Assembly (NCBI RefSeq): GCF_002954715.1
Contig: NZ_MSCP01000001.1
Span: 1,582,118-1,646,117, forward strand
Direction: 5' to 3'
From: Aliivibrio sifiae
GTDB lineage: Bacteria > Pseudomonadota > Gammaproteobacteria > Enterobacterales > Vibrionaceae
DNA: 64,000 bases
Of the stretch, positions 15,957 to 24,321 are shown one piece after another; the stretch's first letter is position 1; each line of letters opens with the position of its first letter. The translations under genes were made by a program, and so were the position numbers. The notes beneath the pieces are model-generated. The model was not told the origin of the DNA and made no database searches. It saw nothing but the letters and a program-made list of their open reading frames with translations.

Positions 15957-15995
15957 AATGTGGTGGTGAGTGAGAGATTCGAACTCTCGGTACGT
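15957..15995 (-). repeat. Right attachment site inside tRNA-Ser
   Basis: This 39-bp copy is identical to 11362-11400. It covers the tRNA 3' part plus four bases beyond CCA and marks the right end of the islet. Confidence 0.9.
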
Positions 15996-16048
15996 TGCCA
16001 TACACACACTTTCCAGGCGTGCTCCTTCAGCCACTCGGACAACTCACC
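15961..16048 (-). tRNA. tRNA-Ser (anticodon GGA)
   Basis: The 88-nt gene on the minus strand has an acceptor stem GGTGAGT/ACTCACC, discriminator A and encoded CCA. The anticodon loop reads CTGGAAA (anticodon GGA), and a long variable arm typical of class II tRNAs follows. It reads UCC/UCU serine codons. Its 3' half is the integration site of the islet. Confidence 0.95.
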
Positions 16049-16080
16049 AAATCATTGCTCTTTTCGAGACAACGAGCGCT

Positions 16081-16109
16081 AATTTAATGATTTAGCAGGG
16101 TATGGTCAA
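16081..16109 (-). promoter_or_regulatory. Sigma-70 promoter of tRNA-Ser
   Basis: On the minus strand, TTGACC and TAAATT are spaced by 17 bp, placing the start about 25 bp before the mature tRNA 5' end. Confidence 0.65.
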
Positions 16110-16258
16110 GGTCTTTCTTCATAATCTTTACTATTTGCTTTATTTTTACGCGCCTTGGTGAGGATATAAGCACGATTATTAAAATGGCTAACCTTAAATA
16201 GGCCTTACCTAGTGCAATGATTACTTTTATGGAATAACAAAACCATTAAGACTTACCA

Positions 16259-16384
16259 TTATAGCTTCGTCACTTTCATTGAACTATATGCTTGGTTAGA
16301 TTTAACTGTATTCGCAGACACCGTCGATATCCCGATCAAACCAATTAAACTGAGTATCAGCATTGCTAAAAAATGTTTTTTCAT
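16259..16384 (-). CDS. Small secreted peptide (41 residues)
   Basis: A short frame encodes MKKHFLAMLILSLIGLIG followed by ISTVSANTVKSNQAYSSMKVTKL. Residues 1-24 are a textbook Sec signal peptide (KK, hydrophobic core, VSA cleavage), leaving a mature peptide of about 17 residues rich in Ser, Lys and Asn. A TGGA ribosome site stands 7 nt before the ATG. The mature peptide is too short for a recognised domain; exported signal or envelope peptide are possibilities. It lies on the backbone side of the tRNA-Ser gene. Confidence 0.55.
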   Translation of the reverse strand: MKKHFLAMLILSLIGLIGISTVSANTVKSNQAYSSMKVTKL

Positions 16385-16462
16385 TAGTCCATTAATCTTA
16401 ATAAGTTCATAACGCCAAAGGTAGCATTTTCTCATCCAAAAATTGAAAGCTTCAATATTAAA

Positions 16463-16488
16463 AAAGCCAGTACAGAATGACCAGCCTT
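16463..16488 (-). terminator. Terminator of alaE
   Basis: On the minus strand, AAGGCTGGT pairs with ACTGGCTTT (three wobble pairs), followed by further Ts. Confidence 0.6.
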
Positions 16489-16510
16489 AAAAAATTCGAC
16501 TGATAGCTAA

Positions 16511-16963
16511 TTAATGCGCTCGTCGAGTATATCCTGGAACTTTAAATGCTTTACGACACGCATCTAAAAAGTAACCATAAAAAACACCCATCACACATGA
16601 AACTGCAGCATTACTTGAAACAGCGGTAATGATTTGCTCTGTACTAGCCCCTACTGCGAATAAAATTGCAGCATAGACTGGTGATTGAAATAATACATAA
16701 GCGGTTAAGTCTGCGATGTTTTTCGTAAATGATGCTGACGACAAGCGCGAACCTTGACGCAACATAAAATCACGAAAAATCCCGTAAGGCCATGCAATGG
16801 CAATATTAACCGGAATAGATAACGTTCGAGAAGCCAATGACTGCTCAAATGTCATTCCTGAAACTAAAATTTCAATAAACATGCCCGTAATAAAACAAAA
16901 AATCACCATTGCAAATGTATCAGCCGCAGCATTGCGAATACTAAATGGTCCTTTTCTAGACAT
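16511..16963 (-). CDS. alaE: L-alanine exporter AlaE
   Basis: The 150-residue inner-membrane protein has four predicted helices and aligns over its length with E. coli AlaE (YgaW). Shared blocks are [46 protein letters not shown] and [10 protein letters not shown]. It exports L-alanine (and possibly dipeptide-derived excess alanine) using the proton gradient. E. coli alaE is induced through Lrp; a regulatory site here is not evident. It is monocistronic, with its terminator at 16463. Confidence 0.9.
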   Translation of the reverse strand: MSRKGPFSIRNAAADTFAMVIFCFITGMFIEILVSGMTFEQSLASRTLSIPVNIAIAWPYGIFRDFMLRQGSRLSSASFTKNIADLTAYVLFQSPVYAAILFAVGASTEQIITAVSSNAAVSCVMGVFYGYFLDACRKAFKVPGYTRRAH

Positions 16964-17291
16964 TTCTTTCTATCTCCAAACAAATATAAGGTCAATAACA
17001 CTAGTTAAAGCACTACTTACAGTCATACAAACTGGAACGTGTTGGTAGAGCAGTAATTATCGCTATTAAACCATAACTTTATTAGAATTAGATATCGAAG
17101 TTAAAACAATGTAGTAAGTTTACAACTACTTTTTGATTTAAAATCAGTTTAATTCGCTATTCGTTACATTTCGTAAGTTATTTTCACAAAAAAAAACTTA
17201 CGAAATGTAACGCCTGAAGCGTAAATTTCTATTCAGACAATATTGAAAGTTCTTGATACAATGATAAAAACTTGAATGGAATGAGAACATT
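16964..17291. other. Divergent promoter region alaE / UPF0149 gene
   Basis: No gene is seen. The region contains the long inverted repeat at 17162-17212 and is otherwise AT-rich. Confidence 0.4.
17162..17212. repeat. 18-bp perfect inverted repeat
   Basis: CGTTACATTTCGTAAGTT and its exact complement are separated by 15 bases ending in a run of A. It lies 80 bp before the UPF0149 gene start. As RNA it would form a very stable hairpin; as DNA it could be a double operator. No T run follows on the plus strand, so it is not a simple terminator. Confidence 0.7.
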
Positions 17292-17882
17292 ATGTCTTTA
17301 TCACTTACGGTAATTCTTTCAAACCCTGAATTGGAAAATAAACTGCTTACAGAAGCGCAAACACAAGGTTTTGTTGCTGCTATGGCCGCCGCTCCAAACC
17401 TTATTAGTCCTAATGAGTGGTTAGCTTTTTTATGGGGTGGTGAAGAAGTCTCTCCTTTCACCACAGCTGAAGAATTAGAAGCGTATGCAAATGCGATTGT
17501 TAATTTATGGAATGAGTACCGTGAAGGCTTCCTTGCTGGTCAGTGGCAATGGCCTGACACATGCCAACTTGATGATGAAGAAATTGTAACTGCACAAACT
17601 CGTCAGTTCTCTGAAGGTTTATTGCAGGGTTGGCAATTAACTCGTGATGATTGGGAAACATTAATGCCTGAAGAGAGTGAAAATAATGCTCTGCTTGGTG
17701 GCGTATTATTATCAATCAGCATGCTTTTTGACCCAGAAACGGCATTAAATACACTAAAAGAACAAGGCATTGAAGGCTTAGATGAATTTGTAGAGATCTA
17801 CAATGCAGTTCCTATGATGCTTTGTGGTTTAACTATGCGTGGTTATGAGCTTGCAGAAGCGGAAGCAAACAGAGAAGCGTAA
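17292..17882 (+). CDS. UPF0149 (YecA/YgfB) family protein
   Basis: The 196-residue acidic cytoplasmic protein is of the UPF0149 family. Visible family features are GFVAAMAAAPNLISPNEWLAFLWGG (about 26-50), FSEGLLQGW (about 108-116) and an all-helical layout. It lacks the C-terminal zinc-binding SEC-C motif of longer YecA proteins. Family members are of unsettled function. A strong terminator follows at 17916. Confidence 0.8.
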   Translation: MSLSLTVILSNPELENKLLTEAQTQGFVAAMAAAPNLISPNEWLAFLWGGEEVSPFTTAEELEAYANAIVNLWNEYREGFLAGQWQWPDTCQLDDEEIVTAQTRQFSEGLLQGWQLTRDDWETLMPEESENNALLGGVLLSISMLFDPETALNTLKEQGIEGLDEFVEIYNAVPMMLCGLTMRGYELAEAEANREA

Positions 17883-17915
17883 TATTTAAACTTAGATCGA
17901 AATACGAATAACAAT

Positions 17916-17946
17916 AAAAATGGCGGCCTATTTGGTCGCCATTTTT
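17916..17946 (+). terminator. Rho-independent terminator
   Basis: The stem AAAAATGGCGGCC/GGTCGCCATTTTT directly follows the UPF0149 gene. Confidence 0.9.
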
Positions 17947-18088
17947 ATTACGTGTATTTTCATATCAACTAACTAGATCTTTCGTCATTGGCGCTAAATG
18001 GTAATTATTATTTCCATTTTCAACGTATTATTCCTTTCATTAAATGACTTCTACCTTGGTTCGGATGCCACTTACGTTGGATACTAAA

Positions 18089-18250
18089 ATGACAATTAAT
18101 GATTTCAAACACTCTGATTTCTATCACATATTAAAAGTGGCTAAAGAGCTAAGTATTTCTATCTCACAGTTCGTAATAAGATCATGCCTAAATATCTTTA
18201 AAGGAGTAGTTTGGGCAAGTAAGAAAACGTATAGCTATGTGATGAATTAG
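18089..18250 (+). CDS. Possible small protein (53 residues)
   Basis: A frame starting MTINDFKHSDFYHILKVAK is basic and contains an amphipathic or partly hydrophobic stretch (ISQFVIRSCLNIFKGVVWA). The frame is open from an earlier ATG at 18044, but neither start has a strong ribosome site (TTGGA lies 9 nt before the chosen one). A good hairpin follows 15 nt after the stop. No family is recognised. Confidence 0.35.
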   Translation: MTINDFKHSDFYHILKVAKELSISISQFVIRSCLNIFKGVVWASKKTYSYVMN

Positions 18251-18265
18251 TAATATAAAGATTGT

Positions 18266-18303
18266 ATGCATCACGTTATCTTATAAAAAATAACGCGGTG
18301 CAT
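18266..18303. terminator. Hairpin between convergent genes
   Basis: ATGCATCACGTTAT pairs with ATAACGCGGTGCAT (two non-Watson-Crick positions) and is followed by TTT. It probably ends transcription from both sides. Confidence 0.65.
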
Positions 18304-18323
18304 TTTATAAGATAAGAATTGAA

Positions 18324-18986
18324 TTAACGATGATTATCTGATTGATTTAATCTACTACTCACTAGGCTTGCTACCATTATTGCAAGATAAAAACTTCCAG
18401 TAAGTGACTCTAGAAAAACAAAAAACTTAGGTATAGGTAGCACAGGTGAAATATCACCATACCCCACCGTTGTTAATGTTATAAAACTAAAATAAATAAC
18501 TTCAAATAGATTATCAATCCAAGCTTTATCTTCAATTCCATTGAATGACTTCGGAAAAAGTTCTATTTGAATAAGATAAATAATTGCCCACGACATCCCA
18601 AGTAAAAGATAAACACAAACCGAACCTACAATCTGATTCCGGCTAACATAATCAGTTAACATAACTTGTTTTAATGCTGCGTAAGTATGAGAGAGTAGAA
18701 AAAATAACAGTGCTATTAACGTCACTAATGACAAATCATAACCTTCAAAAAATGAAAAGGCTCCTGAAATACCAGCAAGAGTTAATAGAAACCCATACCA
18801 GCTACGATAAAAGGTTTGTTTATGATTTACACCGACAATTGAAAGTGCTAAGCAGACAATGATCAGAGCCAAAATCATCTTTTGCCCCCCTTCAAATAAT
18901 TGTTGCATCATTGCGCTAGTAAATAACAAGCCTAATAAAGCAAAAAATAAGAAGTAAAAATTGTCATCTTTTGACACTTTCTTCAT
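18324..18986 (-). CDS. Potassium channel protein
   Basis: The 220-residue membrane protein has five or six predicted helices. The potassium selectivity filter TVGYGD is at residues 173-178 in a pore loop (YFSFITLTTVGYGDISPV), followed by a last helix. No cytoplasmic RCK/TrkA domain follows, so gating must come from the membrane part. It starts 2 nt after the stop of the AI-2E gene, so it is the last gene of a four-gene unit. It conducts K+ across the inner membrane; its role next to an efflux pair is unclear. Confidence 0.85.
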   Translation of the reverse strand: MKKVSKDDNFYFLFFALLGLLFTSAMMQQLFEGGQKMILALIIVCLALSIVGVNHKQTFYRSWYGFLLTLAGISGAFSFFEGYDLSLVTLIALLFFLLSHTYAALKQVMLTDYVSRNQIVGSVCVYLLLGMSWAIIYLIQIELFPKSFNGIEDKAWIDNLFEVIYFSFITLTTVGYGDISPVLPIPKFFVFLESLTGSFYLAIMVASLVSSRLNQSDNHR

Positions 18987-18988
18987 CT

Positions 18989-20056
18989 TTAATCCTCTTC
19001 TGCTTCACTGTCTAGCCAAACCGTAAATAGTTGATACGTTAAACTCAGAACGACTGCGCCAACAAATAAACCTACAATGCCTGACATTGCCATTCCTCCT
19101 AATGCTCCTAACAAAATAACCAACATTGGAATATCAGAACCACGGCTTAATAACATTGGTTTTAATACGGCATCACTACCACTGACAATAATGCACCAAA
19201 TAAGAAAAATAACCGCAGTTGTCGTTGTATTTACGCTGAACACGTAAAAAATTACCGGAAGTAAAGCTAAGATAGGAGGAAGTTGAATTATAGCCACAAG
19301 CATAACAAGCAGCATCCATAAACCAAGCGCAGGAACGCCAACAAAAGCCATTCCTATACCGGCCATAACCGATTGTATAACAGCAACACCAATGACACCT
19401 TGCACAACACTTCTTACTGTTGTTTTCGATAATGTCGTTAATGCCTCTCCATGCTCACCCGTTAATCGATCAGCAATTAAGATAAATGCACGTTCGCATT
19501 TATCTGCATTGGCCATGAAAGCACCGGCGATAATAGTTGAGATAATAAATTGAATGAACCCACCGCCAAGTGACCCGACGAGTGAAGCTAACTTACCGAC
19601 AATGGCTTTAACCTCTTCTCCATATTTTAAAAGTACACTTTCTAAATTAGATGATGCTTGAATACCAAATGCATAGGCTTTTTCACCAATAACAGGCCAA
19701 TCAGCCATACTTGCATCAGGTTTAGGAATAGAAATGGTTCCATCTTGATAACCCGTAACTAACTCCGATCCACTAGTATACAACCCTGTAGAAATAGCAA
19801 TCAGAGGGATAAGTAAAAGTAAAACACCAACAAATGCCAATCCTCCACTCATTTTACCTTTACTGAACCCAAATTTATTATTTCCCCACACTACGACTGG
19901 ATATAAAGCCGTAGCAATAATCCCACCCCACACAACAAGCAAGATAAAAGGTCGTAATATGGAAAAACACCAATAAACTAAAACTGCAATTGCTGCAATT
20001 TTAATAAATGCATCGATTGCCTGTTTCGAAAAGTCAGTTTCAAATCTCATAAGCAT
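18989..20056 (-). CDS. AI-2E family transporter (YdiK-like)
   Basis: The 355-residue inner-membrane protein has about eight helices in the AI-2E/PerM layout: paired N-terminal helices, a periplasmic stretch (about 75-140), then a C-terminal bundle containing VGVPALGLWMLLVMLVAIIQLPPI (about 235-260) and a glycine-rich end. Members export small molecules or exchange ions; the AI-2 label is historical and does not prove autoinducer transport. It sits 22 nt downstream of the DUF2955 gene and directly upstream of the K+ channel gene. Confidence 0.85.
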   Translation of the reverse strand: MLMRFETDFSKQAIDAFIKIAAIAVLVYWCFSILRPFILLVVWGGIIATALYPVVVWGNNKFGFSKGKMSGGLAFVGVLLLLIPLIAISTGLYTSGSELVTGYQDGTISIPKPDASMADWPVIGEKAYAFGIQASSNLESVLLKYGEEVKAIVGKLASLVGSLGGGFIQFIISTIIAGAFMANADKCERAFILIADRLTGEHGEALTTLSKTTVRSVVQGVIGVAVIQSVMAGIGMAFVGVPALGLWMLLVMLVAIIQLPPILALLPVIFYVFSVNTTTTAVIFLIWCIIVSGSDAVLKPMLLSRGSDIPMLVILLGALGGMAMSGIVGLFVGAVVLSLTYQLFTVWLDSEAEED

Positions 20057-20078
20057 TCCTTGTTATTTACATGCACAC

Positions 20079-21098
20079 TTAAGTCTGCATATTTAAAAAT
20101 TTCCAATGACGAGTTTCTAAGAAAAAAGAAACAACTATCATATAAATTCCAATTAAAAATAATTGAAATATGCGTATCAACATATTGTTATCAATATCGC
20201 CAGAGCTCATTAAAGTACTGCCTAACAAGACAAGTACCGTGCTAAATGCGGTTGCATATATTGGTGCTTTATCTGGTTTAGTGTAAATTTGCGTTGCCAT
20301 AATGATAGCCACAAATGAAATAAACAAAGTGTAAAACGCAATGTTTGGCGCAAGACTTAAAATAGAAAAAACGCCTATCGCTAATAATCCACCAATACTA
20401 TTACTAATAATTAAAAATGCACTTAACTTAACGGACTTTTCACCAGTGATCATTAGTGACAATAAAGCAATAAACATCATAGTTAATAATGCTTCAGATA
20501 TTTGAAAAATAAAGAAAAAACAAACAACAGGAAAAGAAATAATCATGGCCCTAAAAGCCGCATGCCATCGTTGTTGTTTTGATAATGGAGAAGGTTGATA
20601 ACCTGAGAACGTTGATTCTGGCTCAGGGAAGTAAATATGAACAAAAGCAAAAATAAGTACTGCAACAACCCCAGAACTGCTTAATCCTGTAGCTAAAAAG
20701 ACAGAAACTCCAGGATTCGATATCGCCATAAAAGGCAACATTAATACAGCAATAATCAATATTGTTGCAAACAAATTCCACTTAGGATCGGTAAATAAAT
20801 AATAGCCCCATAACATCATTAACCCGATAATAATTAACATTGGGATTGGATATTGAGTAATACCGTTTGCTAAAAATAATCCGAGCGCGATAGTCATTAC
20901 CATTGCGACCATTAGTTCATAAATGGTTTCTTTGTTTAATTCTGGTTTATCTACTAAAAATTTAGCGACAAATACAGGCGCAACAAAAGCAAGTGGCCAA
21001 TCAATCCAAGCGGCTAAAAATACAGCTAAGCCAACGCCAACGGTATATCGAATTATCTTCGTTTGAATTCGAGTATTCTCAATAAGACTATCGGACAT
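20079..21098 (-). CDS. DUF2955 membrane protein (FUSC-like efflux component)
   Basis: The 339-residue protein has ten or more predicted helices in two similar sets, the pattern of DUF2955, a relative of the FUSC/AaeB aromatic-acid exporters. It overlaps the preceding HlyD gene by 11 nt, so the two are translationally coupled, which matches the usual pairing of such permeases with a periplasmic adaptor. It probably forms the inner-membrane part of an efflux pump for aromatic acids or similar compounds (inferred). Confidence 0.8.
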   Translation of the reverse strand: MSDSLIENTRIQTKIIRYTVGVGLAVFLAAWIDWPLAFVAPVFVAKFLVDKPELNKETIYELMVAMVMTIALGLFLANGITQYPIPMLIIIGLMMLWGYYLFTDPKWNLFATILIIAVLMLPFMAISNPGVSVFLATGLSSSGVVAVLIFAFVHIYFPEPESTFSGYQPSPLSKQQRWHAAFRAMIISFPVVCFFFIFQISEALLTMMFIALLSLMITGEKSVKLSAFLIISNSIGGLLAIGVFSILSLAPNIAFYTLFISFVAIIMATQIYTKPDKAPIYATAFSTVLVLLGSTLMSSGDIDNNMLIRIFQLFLIGIYMIVVSFFLETRHWKFLNMQT

Positions 21099-22215
21099 AA
21101 GACATCAAGCTCACGAAACGGATCCACAACTTACCAATCGTATTGAAAACAATATTATCACCACTATAAACAATCACATCAGCTTGCCCGCCAATACGTA
21201 ATAATCCTGTGGTTTGTGAATGTTCAAATTCAATCGCTATCGGTAGCATTTGAGTTTGGCGCAACCAGCCAGTTTGATTATTGGCTTGTGCTAATTTCCC
21301 AGCTTGATTATTTTGTCCCCAATCAACTCCCCAATCAACGCTAGAAACTGTTCCTTTAATCACCTTTCCTGGTGCAAAATCAAGTGCAATATCAACTTCA
21401 TCGCCAACTTTAATATTGCCTAAACTGTTCTCACGAAAATAAGCTTCAATCCATATACTTTCTGTTGATACAAAGGTCATGATCGGTTGACCAGCAGAGG
21501 CATAGAAACCTTCAGAAAGACTAAAATTAGAGACTCCCCCTGCAGTTGGTGCTTTTACTTCTGTTCGCTCTAGATTAATTTGAGCTTGTTCTAAAGCTAA
21601 CAATGCCGCTTTAATTTGACTGTTATCTTCACCATCCGCACCCAGTTGGCTTTTCGATTTTTCAAGATCTGCTCGAGCGTTAGTCACATTAGCTCTTGCT
21701 GTTGCTATCGTTGCACGAGCCTGATCGGCATCTGATTGAGAAACGACACCTCGTTCAGCCATTTCAAGAATCCGTGCAGATTGCAACTTCACATTTTCTA
21801 ATTCAACGTTTGCACTTGTTAATCTTGCTTGTGAAGACGCAATAGCTGCAGTTTGAGCCCCTACATTTTGCCCTGCAATTTCTAAACTTTGTTCTGCTTG
21901 TTTTACCGCAATTTGATAATCAACTGGATTTAATTTAGCAAGCACATCCCCTTGCTTAACTAACTGATTAGGCTGAACTAAAATATCAAGAACCTGTCCA
22001 GATACTTGGGGTTTAATTGGGACAACATAACCTTTTACTCTGGCATTATCTGTTAATGGAATAACTCGATCTGAAATAATGCTAAACAATAATAAAACAG
22101 AGACCGTAATTAATAAGTAATTCGTAATTTTTCGAACTTTATTTACTTTTTTAGGCGCTTCAACTGCTTGTTCTACTTCATTTTCTTTTTTCGTCACGTC
22201 TATTTTTTCCGTCAT
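21088..22215 (-). CDS. HlyD/EmrA-type membrane fusion protein
   Basis: The 375-residue adaptor has a short cytoplasmic N terminus, one membrane helix (about 31-50), a first biotinyl-lipoyl half (VPIKPQVSGQVLDILVQPNQLV), a long coiled-coil hairpin (about 100-210), the second lipoyl half and a beta-barrel. It bridges the inner-membrane permease and an outer-membrane channel. First gene of the unit, it is divergent from the AraC regulator across 274 bp, the arrangement expected for a locally regulated pump. No outer-membrane factor is encoded nearby, so one elsewhere must be shared. Confidence 0.9.
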   Translation of the reverse strand: MTEKIDVTKKENEVEQAVEAPKKVNKVRKITNYLLITVSVLLLFSIISDRVIPLTDNARVKGYVVPIKPQVSGQVLDILVQPNQLVKQGDVLAKLNPVDYQIAVKQAEQSLEIAGQNVGAQTAAIASSQARLTSANVELENVKLQSARILEMAERGVVSQSDADQARATIATARANVTNARADLEKSKSQLGADGEDNSQIKAALLALEQAQINLERTEVKAPTAGGVSNFSLSEGFYASAGQPIMTFVSTESIWIEAYFRENSLGNIKVGDEVDIALDFAPGKVIKGTVSSVDWGVDWGQNNQAGKLAQANNQTGWLRQTQMLPIAIEFEHSQTTGLLRIGGQADVIVYSGDNIVFNTIGKLWIRFVSLMSYVR

Positions 22216-22489
22216 AATTTAACCTACTACTAATTGATTCCATTCATATATATGTATAGTTGTTTTTTGAGATAAATCGAGTGATGCTTGTCAAAATTCA
22301 CTTATTATTTAATAGTTTATTTATATAAAACTTTATAACGACGGGAATACCCTTACGCATTAAATTTGGGGGTTGTGTCGCAAAGAGAATATAAAAACAA
22401 ATATATCAGGTTAGATAGGATGAAAACTTACCATTTTGCGCCAATAATTAATCTTACAAGTAAATGTGCAATAAAAAGGATCGCTATCT

Positions 22490-23497
22490 ATGCAGAAAAT
22501 AGCCTCAAAACCATTACCAATGATCCGCACTGGATATACAAAGATTCTTTTAGACGTGTTTTCAAAGCATGGTATCAACGTACAAGAACTATTAAATGAT
22601 TCAGGCTTACCACCAGACTTATTTGAAACAGATAAAGATTATTTACCAGTAGAACCGGTTAAACGCCTTGTATATCTACTGTCTTCACAGGTTGGTGTAA
22701 ATAGTTTTAGTGAATTATTACGCACTGCATTTCGTCAAAGAATAATACCTCAGATACTTAAACAATTTGATAGCACCGTAACCGTAAAGGAAGCACTTGA
22801 AAAAGTGAACATCATATTCAACCATGATTCACCAGGCAGCGAGATTACTTTTGAAAATGAATATGAGAAATACTGGCTCTGCCGTTCTGCCTCTTATGAA
22901 GATACGATTTATTTTATTTGGGGCGAAGTTTTTGCAGTCTTATATATTATTGAACTCATTCAAGCATTAACAAAATCAGATTGGTTTCCCGAACAAGTAA
23001 AGATACAACACGTTGATGATGAAGTAATTCGTTCAGCACTAAATCAAAAAACACAATTTTTTATATCACAAAGTAAAAGCGCATTATTGATTGATGAAAA
23101 AACACTTAACTCTACCGTTAAATTTATTCCATCAGATACAAAGCATAAAGAACCATTGGTTGAGTGGCATTCTAGCTTCAGTGATAGTGTTTTTACCTCA
23201 TTGCTCCCTTATGTTCGAGAGCACTCTTTAAACATCAAGCAAGCCGCTAAGTTATTGCAAATGACACCAAGGACTTTCCAACGTCGACTAAAAGAAGAAC
23301 GAACGTCATTTAGGCAGCTAAAAGAAAGTCTTATCTTATCAATATCATGTGAATTAATGGAAGAAGGTCACTCATTGACCCATATATCAAGTCAGCTTGG
23401 TTATAATAATATTTCTCATTTTTCACGAGCATTTAAACGCATTAGTGGGCTAACACCAAAAATATATAAAAAGTCGATTTTGGGACTTGCCGAATAA
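22490..23497 (+). CDS. AraC-family transcriptional regulator
   Basis: The 335-residue regulator has an N-terminal arabinose-binding-like domain of the ArgR/OruR type (about 15-200) and a C-terminal AraC domain with two helix-turn-helix units (about 240-330: LNIKQAAKLLQMTPRTFQRRLKEE and LTHISSQLGYNNISHFSRAFKRISGLTPKIYKK). It reads away from the HlyD gene, so it most likely controls the efflux/AI-2E/K+ channel unit in response to an unknown ligand. The ATG at 22490 has a GGA ribosome site nearby (AAAAAGGATC). Confidence 0.85.
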   Translation: MQKIASKPLPMIRTGYTKILLDVFSKHGINVQELLNDSGLPPDLFETDKDYLPVEPVKRLVYLLSSQVGVNSFSELLRTAFRQRIIPQILKQFDSTVTVKEALEKVNIIFNHDSPGSEITFENEYEKYWLCRSASYEDTIYFIWGEVFAVLYIIELIQALTKSDWFPEQVKIQHVDDEVIRSALNQKTQFFISQSKSALLIDEKTLNSTVKFIPSDTKHKEPLVEWHSSFSDSVFTSLLPYVREHSLNIKQAAKLLQMTPRTFQRRLKEERTSFRQLKESLILSISCELMEEGHSLTHISSQLGYNNISHFSRAFKRISGLTPKIYKKSILGLAE

Positions 23498-23609
23498 ATT
23501 TACCATTATACGCCAATCAATTTTCTTTCACTTTTAATACGAATAATGCTTAGGCAATATAATAAACATAAAAACATTACATCAATTTAATTAACGGTCA
23601 GGAATTATT

Positions 23610-24065
23610 ATGAGCTCAGTAGAAAAAGAATATGGTTTTAACACTCCACAACGTTTGTTTGTAGGTTACACACTGGCAGTACTAGTCGATCTAACGGTTC
23701 TAAATTTTTTTGATGAATATTGGGATTTTGTTAATATCGAATCATTCACAATTTCCTTTGCTGCTGCAATCCTACTGCAACTATTGTTAAAACTCTCAAT
23801 TAATGCAGAACATAGAATTGCTGATTACTTTAAAAACAAACCAGGAACAGCCCCGAAGATATACCGAGGATTAAGCAGCTATGTGATTTTAGTTGGTAGT
23901 AAGTTTGTTATGTTAGAAGCGATCAACATTCTATTTGGTGATAAGGTATCGTTTAATGGACCATTAAATGGTGTTGTCGCTTTCTTTGCTGTGGTATTTA
24001 CCATCCTAATTGCAGAGATAACAGTATCTAAAATTTACTTTGCTTTAAGTGATAAAGAAAAGTAA
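23610..24065 (+). CDS. Four-helix membrane protein, unknown
   Basis: The 151-residue protein has four predicted membrane helices (about 15-35, 43-62, 89-108, 118-142) and polar ends. A basic loop (AEHRIADYFKNKPG) separates the pairs. No family is recognised. The ribosome site CAGGAATT precedes the ATG. It follows the AraC gene by 112 nt and could be co-transcribed. A MITE-like repeat begins at its stop codon. Confidence 0.7.
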   Translation: MSSVEKEYGFNTPQRLFVGYTLAVLVDLTVLNFFDEYWDFVNIESFTISFAAAILLQLLLKLSINAEHRIADYFKNKPGTAPKIYRGLSSYVILVGSKFVMLEAINILFGDKVSFNGPLNGVVAFFAVVFTILIAEITVSKIYFALSDKEK

Positions 24066-24226
24066 TACCAATGTAACTAATTAGATGATCTATTTATTAC
24101 GCAGGAAAATCACTTAAGAGTAAGGCAACAATTCTTATAAGTAGTTATTCTACAATAATAATTCTTAACGTAGCTATTGAGTTATTTAACCAGTAATAAT
24201 GATCAGATAATTAATGGAATTGGTAT
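24065..24226. repeat. MITE-like imperfect inverted repeat element
   Basis: About 162 bp are bounded by ATACCAAT and ATTGGTAT. The inner arms also pair imperfectly (left ...TAATTAGATGATC, right read in reverse ...TAATTATCTGATC). It has no coding capacity. Terminal ATACCAAT motifs recur in the shorter element at 61993-62050, suggesting a dispersed family. Confidence 0.6.
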
Positions 24227-24254
24227 AATTGCCACTGTACATAAATTAATTTAT

Positions 24255-24286
24255 AAAAAATGGCGACCAATACGGTCGCCATTTTT
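24255..24286. terminator. Bidirectional terminator (nadA)
   Basis: AAAAAATGGCGACC pairs with GGTCGCCATTTTT; A/T tails lie on both sides. It serves nadA on the minus strand and possibly the plus-strand gene. Confidence 0.85.
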
Positions 24287-24321
24287 ATTGAAAGTAATTA
24301 GAGAATAATTAACTTTATAGA

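Larger units (their letters stand above)
11362..15995. mobile_element. Small integrative element in tRNA-Ser(GGA)
   Basis: A 39-bp perfect direct repeat of the tRNA-Ser 3' end occurs at 11362-11400 and 15957-15995. Between the copies (about 4.6 kb) lie an integrase gene beside the intact tRNA, a DUF4238 gene, an XRE regulator with paired operators, an outer-membrane protein and a lipoprotein. This is the standard layout of an integrated genomic islet: the intact tRNA is rebuilt by the element's own copy, and the displaced 3' end remains at the far side. No conjugation, replication or capsid genes are visible, so it is probably a mobilisable or satellite-like islet, or a remnant. Confidence 0.85.

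Noticed and set aside
15874-16005. Upstream extension of the integrase frame
   Set aside because: It runs through the islet terminator and the tRNA-Ser gene; the residues come from tRNA sequence. The ATG at 15873 gives the normal length.
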